The notes under the pieces are model-generated. The model searched no databases. It was given only the letters and a program-made list of their open reading frames with translations, and was not told the DNA's origin. This document shows positions 15,885 through 21,174 of a stretch of 21,174 bases of DNA, piece after piece. The position numbers were made by a program, and so were the translations under genes. Location: positions 1 to 21,174 of the forward strand of contig JAZSFO010000012.1 in assembly GCA_045532255.1 (NCBI GenBank), in the 5' to 3' direction. Position 1 is the first letter of the stretch, and each line of letters opens with the position of its first letter. Source of the stretch: RGIG8748 sp045532255 (GTDB lineage: Bacteria; Bacillota; Clostridia; UMGS1810).

Positions 15885-15913
15885 ATTATATACTACATTT
15901 CATTATTTTTCAA
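15885..15913 (-). promoter_or_regulatory. Housekeeping promoter for radical-SAM/DUF2344/ligA
   Basis: Minus strand: TTGAAA (15908-15913), 17-base spacer, TATAAT (15885-15890), 33 bases before the start codon. The -35 overlaps the last codons of the spoIVFB-like gene. This gives the downstream operon vegetative expression separate from the sporulation pair. Confidence 0.8.
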
Positions 15914-16721
15914 TACATTCCCCTACAGTAATCATAGTATTTTTTATCACGCAGTCCATCAGCTTATTCTGGTCTACTCTGCCAACCTCGAGACCTTCTT
16001 TCATAACCCTGAAAACCGTAGTCCTTGACTCTGTAATGAGGTCTATGAGACAGAGAGCATTGCTCGAATAATCAACCGAAATGGACCTGACGGGCGGAAG
16101 CGAGCTTATCTCCCTTGTAAGAAGTTTTTTCTTAAGGCACATAATAAGCTCCCTTTCGTGCCTTAAATTACAGAGTATAAAGCAACCTGCCACAAGGTAC
16201 GAAGCGTTTGAACCCGTTATCAGAAGTATATGTATGCCAAAAATCATCATAAGAGCACCGACAAATGCCGTAATTCTTATCATATAGACTGAGCCTTTTA
16301 CAAGTCCGAGGGCAGAGCAGATAATGGATTTGAGCATCACTCCCCCGTCAAGCGGAAGTGCAGGTATGAGGTTAAGAAGAGCATCGGCAAGATTTGCAAG
16401 TGCAAAAAGCTCTGCCGTACCCTCTGAAAACACCCTCTCAATAACAGGACAAAGTCCGAGAAGCAATATATTTGCCGCAGGTCCTGCTATAGACACCGCA
16501 AACTGTACCGACGGTCTGTGCATAAACGGTGTCCTTGCCGTAATACCCCATGGCATAGCCTTCATATCATAGACGCATACTCCCATAAGGGAGCAGACCG
16601 CAACATGAGACAGCTCATGTAAAGATACCGCTGTACCCACTACCATAACCCACTCGGGCGAAAAAATAACCGCCCACACAAATATTGCCAAGGCAAACCT
16701 TACACATGGCTTAAGAAACAA
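15903..16721 (-). CDS. spoIVFB: SpoIVFB-like intramembrane metalloprotease (M50B)
   Basis: 272 aa with about 5-6 membrane segments. The zinc site is HELSH (His35, Glu36, His39), with the third ligand in NLIPALPLDGG (Asp125). The C-terminal ~70 residues are soluble and resemble the single CBS domain of SpoIVFB. In Bacillus this site-2 protease cleaves pro-sigma-K in the mother cell. The start is TTG at 16721, 6 bases after the stop of the M23 gene, with AAGGGTGAG as ribosome site; the rare start suggests weak, coupled translation. Upstream of the TIGR03960 gene, as in other clostridia. The general M50 call is firm; sporulation role is inferred from context. Confidence 0.85.
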   Translation of the reverse strand: MFLKPCVRFALAIFVWAVIFSPEWVMVVGTAVSLHELSHVAVCSLMGVCVYDMKAMPWGITARTPFMHRPSVQFAVSIAGPAANILLLGLCPVIERVFSEGTAELFALANLADALLNLIPALPLDGGVMLKSIICSALGLVKGSVYMIRITAFVGALMMIFGIHILLITGSNASYLVAGCFILCNLRHERELIMCLKKKLLTREISSLPPVRSISVDYSSNALCLIDLITESRTTVFRVMKEGLEVGRVDQNKLMDCVIKNTMITVGECIEK

Positions 16722-16727
16722 AAAAAC

Positions 16728-17513
16728 TCACCCTTCTTTGAAAAAAACATAAGTCCTCGGATTGATACTCTTTCCGTCCTTTTTGAGTTCAAAGTGAAGA
16801 TGCGGACCTGTTGATATCCCTGTGTTTCCTGCCTCTGCAATCTTGATAAAAGGCGATACAGCATCCCCCTCACCAACACATGAGCATTTGAGATGGGCAT
16901 AAACCGTAGTTATCCCCTCGCCATGCTCCACAATGATATAGTGTCCGTTTGCTTCATCATAACCCACCTTGGAAACCACACCCTCGGCGGCGGCAACAAC
17001 AGGTGTGCCCTCGTCTGCCGCTATGTCCACACCGTTATGGTGAGACTTTTCGCCCGTGATGGGGTGCACCCTCTCTCCGAATTCCGAGCTTACAGTGCTC
17101 CACATTGGCGGACGCCAATCAAGTGTGCTTTTGGGCGGTTCGGACGGTTGCGGAATCGGTTCTTCCTCATTTGCCGCCTTGACCTCCTTTGCACTCTCGT
17201 CGGGTTTCTTTATACCGATATCCTTTTCTGCCGAGGACACAAGGTCAATATATGCCGATACAATGTCTGTTGCGGCATCCCTTACCCTTGCAATCGCAGG
17301 GACAAAGGTCTGTTGCCACTGGCGTGCGTTATAGGTAGTATAGAGTATTCGATGTACCGCATCCCCTGATGCAAAAAACGATACAGCCCAAAGGAGAGCA
17401 AAGAGAACAAAACAAATTCCGCTTTTTATGAGGAGCTTCTTTTCCGCAGGCAGTTTTTCTTTTGGTTTGGAAACCTTGTATCTTCGGTTGGGTCTTCCGT
17501 ATCTCGGGTTCAT
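16728..17513 (-). CDS. spoIVFA: Membrane-anchored M23 (LytM) protein, SpoIVFA-like
   Basis: 261 aa with a basic N-terminus, one membrane span (about 28-49), an extracytoplasmic linker with an acidic Pro-rich stretch (about 100-130), and an M23 domain (about 135-258). The zinc-ligand set looks complete: His159 and Asp163 in HNGVD, His207 in YAHL, and His238/His240 in GPHLHFEL. Located directly before the spoIVFB-like gene, where SpoIVFA is encoded in Bacillus. The call as SpoIVFA rests on position and topology; on sequence alone it could be any membrane-bound LytM endopeptidase. AAAGGAT precedes the ATG. Confidence 0.75.
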   Translation of the reverse strand: MNPRYGRPNRRYKVSKPKEKLPAEKKLLIKSGICFVLFALLWAVSFFASGDAVHRILYTTYNARQWQQTFVPAIARVRDAATDIVSAYIDLVSSAEKDIGIKKPDESAKEVKAANEEEPIPQPSEPPKSTLDWRPPMWSTVSSEFGERVHPITGEKSHHNGVDIAADEGTPVVAAAEGVVSKVGYDEANGHYIIVEHGEGITTVYAHLKCSCVGEGDAVSPFIKIAEAGNTGISTGPHLHFELKKDGKSINPRTYVFFKEG

Positions 17514-17542
17514 TTAGTCACATCCTTTTACGTATTACATTA

Positions 17543-17571
17543 TATATATGCAAAATGTCACCGAAATATAA
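17543..17571 (-). promoter_or_regulatory. Sigma-E-like sporulation promoter candidate
   Basis: Minus strand: TTATATT (17565-17571), 14-base spacer, CATATATA (17543-17550), about 30 bases before the M23 start. This resembles the sigma-E consensus (ATATT-type -35, CATACA-type -10, about 14-base spacing). A TATAAT overlaps the same -10 area but has no well-spaced TTGACA, so a housekeeping promoter is less convincing. Confidence 0.5.
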
Positions 17572-17578
17572 GGCAATT

Positions 17579-17618
17579 AAAAAAGCAGGTTATAAAAACA
17601 TAAATTTTTACAACCTGC
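17579..17618 (-). terminator. Terminator of the SulP transporter gene
   Basis: On the minus strand a 14-bp stem (17585-17598 with 17605-17618, one G-U pair), GCAGGTTGTAAAAA/TTTTTATAACCTGC, is followed by six T. It lies 12 bases after the SulP stop codon. Confidence 0.88.
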
Positions 17619-17630
17619 ATTAGTTATTTT

Positions 17631-19289
17631 TTAGTTTTCGGATATACTCTTTGCCCTGTCTATTGCACTGTGTATATTGGGCAGGAAGTTTTCTTCCCCT
17701 ATCATATCATACAGTCCGTCCTTTTTGAGAACTGCCAAAGGCTGGTCATTGATGTGTGATATTATAAGTGTTGTGCCGTACGACTCACAGCGTTCATATA
17801 TGTTCTTAAGCTCCTTGCATGCAGTAGCATCAAGAGCAGGAACACCCCTCATTCTAAGTATGAGGATTGCATTTTCTTTCTTAAGAGACGAATAGATATT
17901 TATGAGCTTATCCGCCGCACCGAAGAACAGAGGTCCTGTAATCTCATATACTTGCGTTTTTTTCGGAAGTTTAATAAATCTTATTGCATCGGGATCGCTG
18001 TTTTCGTCATAGCTTTCCTCATAATCCCTCCACTTTCTTACATCCGAGGTGTTTGCCATACGGCTCATAAACAGCAGTGCCGCCGCAACCATACCGACCT
18101 CTATCGCTACAACAAGGTCAAAGCATACGGTAAGTACAAATGTTATAAGAAGCACCGCATAGTCACTCTTGGGTGACTTACGCATAGCTATGAACTCTCG
18201 CCAACCACTCATGTTATATGCAACAATTATAAGCACCGCAGAAAGCGTAGTCATAGGTATTAGCGATGCATAAGGCATAAGAAGAACCATAATAAGTGCA
18301 AGCATTATTGCATGAACCATACCTGCTATCGGACTTCTTCCGCCGTTTTTGACATTTGCGGCAGTTCTTGCAATAGCTCCCGTTGCAGGGATACCGCCAA
18401 AGAGACCCGAGCAGATATTGCCGACACCCTGTGCCACAAGCTCTGTATTGGAACGATGTCTGCTCCCTATCATTCCGTCGGAAACAACACAGGACAAAAG
18501 CGACTCTATCGCCGCAAGAATTGCAATCGTAAATGCAGGGGATATAAGCTCTCTTATCATACCAAAGCTTACCCTTGGAATAGAAGGAACAGGGAACTTA
18601 TTAGAAAGCTCTCCGTATACGCTTCCGATTGTTGCAACATCTATGTTTCCTATCTTAACTATGAGAGTTGTAACGATAATGGCTACAAGCGATGCGGGAA
18701 TTCTGTCATTGATTTTGGGAAGTATTATCATGATAACAAGTGCTATACCGCCAACTATAAGAGCATTCGGATTGAGCGTACCTATATGCTCTATGTAGCT
18801 CACAGTTCTCTCAAAAAACTCGGACGGAACAGCATCAATGCTCAGACCCATAAAGTCCTTGAGCTGTTGTACAAACAAGGTAACCGCAATACCTGCGGTA
18901 AAGCCTACCGTAATTGTAGAGGGTATGAACTTTATAAGCGAACCCACATTGCAAAGACCCATAATAACAAGCATAATACCTGCCATTATAGTAGCAACAA
19001 CAAGCCCCTCTATGCCGAACCTTCCTATTATTCCTACCACAATTACGACAAATGCCGCCGTAGGACCGCCTATCTGCACACGGCTTCCGCCCAGAAACGA
19101 TATCATAAATCCTGCAATTATTGCGGTGTGAATACCCTTTTCGGGCGATACTCCCGATGCTATTGCAAGAGCAATTGATAGGGGAAGTGCGATTATTGCA
19201 ACAATTATACCTGCAATAATATCCTTAAGAAGCATGGATTTGTCATAACTTTTGAGTGTTGAAAAAAGCATTGGTTTGATTTTTTTCAT
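17631..19289 (-). CDS. SulP-family anion transporter with STAS domain
   Basis: 552 aa. The N-terminal membrane domain (about 20-410, some 10-12 or more segments) has the SulP landmark QIGGPTAAF (72-80). The C-terminal cytoplasmic STAS domain spans about 437-545, with LDATA in the position of the anti-sigma-antagonist DSSG-type loop. Family members move sulfate, bicarbonate or dicarboxylates, usually with H+ or Na+; the substrate cannot be decided here, and no sulfur-assimilation genes lie nearby. CGGAG precedes the ATG. Monocistronic, with its own promoter and terminator, divergent from asnB. Confidence 0.93.
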   Translation of the reverse strand: MKKIKPMLFSTLKSYDKSMLLKDIIAGIIVAIIALPLSIALAIASGVSPEKGIHTAIIAGFMISFLGGSRVQIGGPTAAFVVIVVGIIGRFGIEGLVVATIMAGIMLVIMGLCNVGSLIKFIPSTITVGFTAGIAVTLFVQQLKDFMGLSIDAVPSEFFERTVSYIEHIGTLNPNALIVGGIALVIMIILPKINDRIPASLVAIIVTTLIVKIGNIDVATIGSVYGELSNKFPVPSIPRVSFGMIRELISPAFTIAILAAIESLLSCVVSDGMIGSRHRSNTELVAQGVGNICSGLFGGIPATGAIARTAANVKNGGRSPIAGMVHAIMLALIMVLLMPYASLIPMTTLSAVLIIVAYNMSGWREFIAMRKSPKSDYAVLLITFVLTVCFDLVVAIEVGMVAAALLFMSRMANTSDVRKWRDYEESYDENSDPDAIRFIKLPKKTQVYEITGPLFFGAADKLINIYSSLKKENAILILRMRGVPALDATACKELKNIYERCESYGTTLIISHINDQPLAVLKKDGLYDMIGEENFLPNIHSAIDRAKSISEN

Positions 19290-19323
19290 TTGTTTTCATC
19301 TCCGTTTTATGTACTAATAATAG

Positions 19324-19352
19324 ATTGTACCATATTTTGCACCAAAAGTAAA
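19324..19352 (-). promoter_or_regulatory. Promoter candidate of the SulP gene
   Basis: Minus strand: TTTACT (19347-19352), 17-base spacer, TACAAT (19324-19329), 35 bases before the start codon. Four and five of six positions match consensus. Confidence 0.6.
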
Positions 19353-19409
19353 GGCAGATAAATGTGTCAAATAACAGATTTTTACATATATTATACCGAG
19401 GTGATAAAT

Positions 19410-20570
19410 GTGTGCTCCATCGGCGGTGAAATAGATTTTAACACTATGCCAAAGGTATCGGACTACCACAGAGCAATGCTTCGCTCAATGGCAAGACGCG
19501 GACCCGACTCAAACGGAATTTACGAAAACAAAAATGCGGTTCTCCTCCATTCGAGGCTTGCCGTTATAGATGTGGAAAACGGTATTCAGCCAATGACTGC
19601 CGTATACAGAAACGAAACATATACCATTGTATACAACGGTGAGATATACAACACAGACGAAATACGGGGAATTCTCACATCAAGGGGAATATACCTGCGA
19701 ACACACTCCGATACAGAAGCCGTGCTTATGCTATATGCTCTGTACGGAGAGAAATGTGTGGATATGTTAAACGGAATATTCGCATTCGCAGTATGGGAAG
19801 AAAATGCAAAAAGGCTTTTTGCCTCAAGAGACAAAATGGGTGTAAAGCCGTTTTTCTATCATCACAAGGACGGCAGACTGGTTTTTGCATCCGAAATCAA
19901 ATCTATTCTTCTGCATCCCGATATAAAGGCCGTTGCGGATATCCGCTCAATCTCCGAGCTTATGCTCATAGGACCGGGAAGAACACCCGGTTACGGTGTG
20001 TTTAAGGGTATAGAAGAGCTCAAACGCGGTCACACAATGTATTTTGACGAAAACGGAATAAGAATAAGAAAATACTGGGATGTAAAGGCATCAAAGCACC
20101 CCGACAGCAAGGACGACACCATAGAAATGGTGCGTTATCTTGTAAAGGACTCTATCGAAAGACAGCTTGTATCCGATGTGCCTATAGGTACATTCCTGTC
20201 GGGCGGTCTTGATTCGAGCATAATTTCCTCTGTGGCGGCAAGGTATATGAAAAAGCGGGGCGAAAGATTAAACACCTTTTCCGTAACATACCGAGACAAT
20301 GACAAATACTTTTCAAAAAGTAAATTTCAGCCAAATTCCGACGGCGAATTTATAAATATAATGCAAAAGTATTTAGGCAGCGACCACCATCTGATAACGA
20401 TAGACACCCCCGAGCTTGCAAATGCACTTTTTGATGCCGTTGATGCAAGGGATTTGCCCGGAATGGCAGATGTTGACTCTTCCCTGCTCCTTTTCTGCAA
20501 GGAGATAAAAAAGCATGTGACCGTTGCACTATCCGGAGAATGTGCTGACGAATTAAACCACACTTGTTGA
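19410..20570 (+). pseudogene. asnB: Asparagine synthase (glutamine-hydrolysing), truncated by insertion
   Basis: The true start is the GTG at 19410: GAGGTG lies 6 bases upstream, and only this start places the catalytic cysteine at position 2 (MCSIGGEIDF), as the class II glutaminase domain requires. Conserved motifs are RGPDS (30-34), NGEIYN (76-81) and the ATP PP-loop SGGLDSS (264-270). Similarity runs to ALSGECADE (373-381) and then stops; five unrelated residues (LNHTC) and TGA follow. The motif normally continues with FGGYP and about 130-230 more residues. None of these appears in any frame of the following DNA. The remnant may still hydrolyse glutamine, but asparagine synthesis is unlikely. 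Confidence 0.9.
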
Positions 20571-20672
20571 CAGATAAATACACTGAGCAAAATACGATTA
20601 TAATCCGCAGATAAAATACCAATTTGTCTGTAAACTTGTATTGTCGAATTTTGCAGAAAAGAGGATGTCAAC

Positions 20673-20909
20673 ATGCCAGAAATCATTGCGCTTGCAAAGA
20701 ATGTGAAAAAGATACGAACTGAAATGAAACTATCCCAATTGAAATTTGCTATGGAATGCGACATAAGCCTTGATATTTTAAACCAGATAGAGCGCTGTCG
20801 AACCAATCCCCGTCTCTCGACTATCCAATCCATTGCGGCGTATGTAGGCTGTACCGTAGCGGACCTGTTGAAGATTGAAGAAGAAGCAGATGAGCAGGGG
20901 AAGAAATAA
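20673..20909 (+). CDS. XRE-family helix-turn-helix regulator
   Basis: 78 aa, a single Cro/C1-type DNA-binding domain covering about residues 6-65: KNVKKIRTEMKLSQLKFAME, then ISLDILNQIERCRTNPRLST, the usual helix 2 - helix 3 recognition pattern, ending VGCTVADLLK. AGAGG lies 8 bases before the ATG. Small stand-alone XRE proteins commonly control the lysogenic or integrated state of elements. It is the first gene inside the element that splits asnB. Its stop codon lies in the loop of a hairpin. Confidence 0.85.
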   Translation: MPEIIALAKNVKKIRTEMKLSQLKFAMECDISLDILNQIERCRTNPRLSTIQSIAAYVGCTVADLLKIEEEADEQGKK

Positions 20910-20918
20910 CCCCTGCTC
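20892..20918. terminator. Hairpin at the end of the XRE gene
   Basis: GAGCAGGGG (20892-20900) pairs perfectly with CCCCTGCTC (20910-20918); the 9-base loop holds the XRE stop codon. It lies between convergent genes. The nearest T-run (20935-20940) is 16 bases further on, so it is at best an imperfect intrinsic terminator. Confidence 0.45.
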
Positions 20919-20931
20919 TGCAAATAATGCA

Positions 20932-21174
20932 CTATTTTTTCACAGGACGGAATAGCCTTTCGCCTCGGTCACCTCTTTCGTAGCGAGCACAAACAGTGGT
21001 AGAGTTTATTCCTACTTTTTCAGCAGCTTCAGACAAACACATCTTTTTGCCTTGATATTCAACAAAAACATTATTTCGTCTATTTTGTTGTTGTGTTTTC
21101 ATATCAACCCATTGGCAATTTTCGGGGCAATAGTTGCCGTTTACATCCATTCTGTCTAAGTCGGATCGTAGCCA
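20932..21174 (-). CDS. HNH-endonuclease-like protein (partial, N-terminus off window)
   Basis: 81 codons are open to the window edge. An internal ATG at 21150 is not the start, because the conserved part DLDRMDVNGNYCPENCQWVD spans it. This pattern (LDRxDxNGNY-CPENCRWV, then QQNRR) is the C-terminal half of phage/homing-type HNH nucleases. The tail (KKMCLSEAAEKVGINSTTVC) is a small helix-turn-helix that may add DNA specificity. The HNH histidine residues are outside the visible part, so activity cannot be judged. Convergent with the XRE gene. Confidence 0.75.
   Translation of the reverse strand, partial: WLRSDLDRMDVNGNYCPENCQWVDMKTQQQNRRNNVFVEYQGKKMCLSEAAEKVGINSTTVCARYERGDRGERLFRPVKK

Larger units (their letters stand above)
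20553..21174. mobile_element. Right integrated element (left end only)
   Basis: Foreign DNA begins right after the GAA codon of the asnB ADE motif. It carries an XRE regulator and an HNH-like gene, usual cargo of phage or integrative elements. The border starts with TTAAACCACA (20553-20562). The integrase and the other half of asnB must lie outside the window if this is a simple insertion. An assembly join is the alternative. Confidence 0.7.

Noticed and set aside
18312..19178. Long 288-codon open frame on the plus strand
   Set aside because: It lies antisense inside the SulP gene, has no ribosome site or recognisable domain, and its composition (many Tyr, Cys, Arg, Asn) is typical of a shadow frame.
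19362..19409. Upstream ATG extension of asparagine synthase
   Set aside because: It would add 16 residues before the catalytic cysteine. The GTG at 19410 has a good ribosome site and puts Cys at position 2, as the family requires.
20568..20605. Promoter from TTGACA and TATAAT near the right border
   Set aside because: The two perfect hexamers are about 26 bases apart, too far for a sigma-A promoter.
20553..20672. Simple frameshift or sequencing error in asnB
   Set aside because: No frame after the break resumes the expected FGGYP sequence, and element-type genes follow, so a single-base error does not explain it. An assembly chimera remains possible.

Overview
The window reads as chromosome of an anaerobic, spore-forming Clostridia-type Firmicute. 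The grounds are strong AGGAGG-type ribosome sites, AT-rich spacers, a SpoIVFA/SpoIVFB-like pair, and the radical-SAM/DUF2344 gene pair usually found beside spoIVFB in clostridia. Genus cannot be told from the sequence alone. The layout is about 15 kb of core chromosome (about 5.1-20.55 kb) flanked on each side by one end of a mobile element, both running off the window.

Left element (1 to about 5.1 kb, all genes on the minus strand, AT-rich). In transcription order: a 124-aa unknown protein, a Mor-family activator, two small unknown soluble proteins (78 and 59 aa), a terminator hairpin, two tiny hydrophobic ORFs (26 and 35 aa), a ribbon-helix-helix-like protein, a large serine recombinase with a GTG start, and a DUF927 P-loop protein cut by the window edge. 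It looks like a small integrative/mobilizable element or phage satellite. No capsid, relaxase or tail gene is visible in this part.

Core region. Two serine tRNAs (GCU and UGA) sit next to the left element with their own promoter and terminator. A plus-strand operon (5.67-8.89 kb) encodes a lipoprotein, an MBOAT O-acyltransferase (AlgI type) and a DHHW/AlgJ-type partner, probably acetylating an envelope or secreted glycan. A strong bidirectional terminator separates it from convergent serC-serA (serine biosynthesis). Next on the minus strand comes a radical-SAM gene (TIGR03960 type), its DUF2344 partner and ligA, apparently one transcription unit with a near-consensus housekeeping promoter. 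Upstream lie spoIVFB-like and M23/spoIVFA-like genes, preceded by a sequence resembling a sigma-E promoter. Then come a SulP-STAS anion transporter and, divergent from it, an asparagine synthase gene.

Right element (about 20.55 kb to end). The asparagine synthase reading frame breaks immediately after its conserved SGE-x-ADE motif and continues into unrelated DNA with an XRE-type regulator and an HNH-endonuclease-like gene. This is the clearest anomaly: a mobile element appears to have split asnB. Reading from host into element, both element borders carry the same 10 bases, TTAAACCACA, which hints that the two insertions come from related elements.
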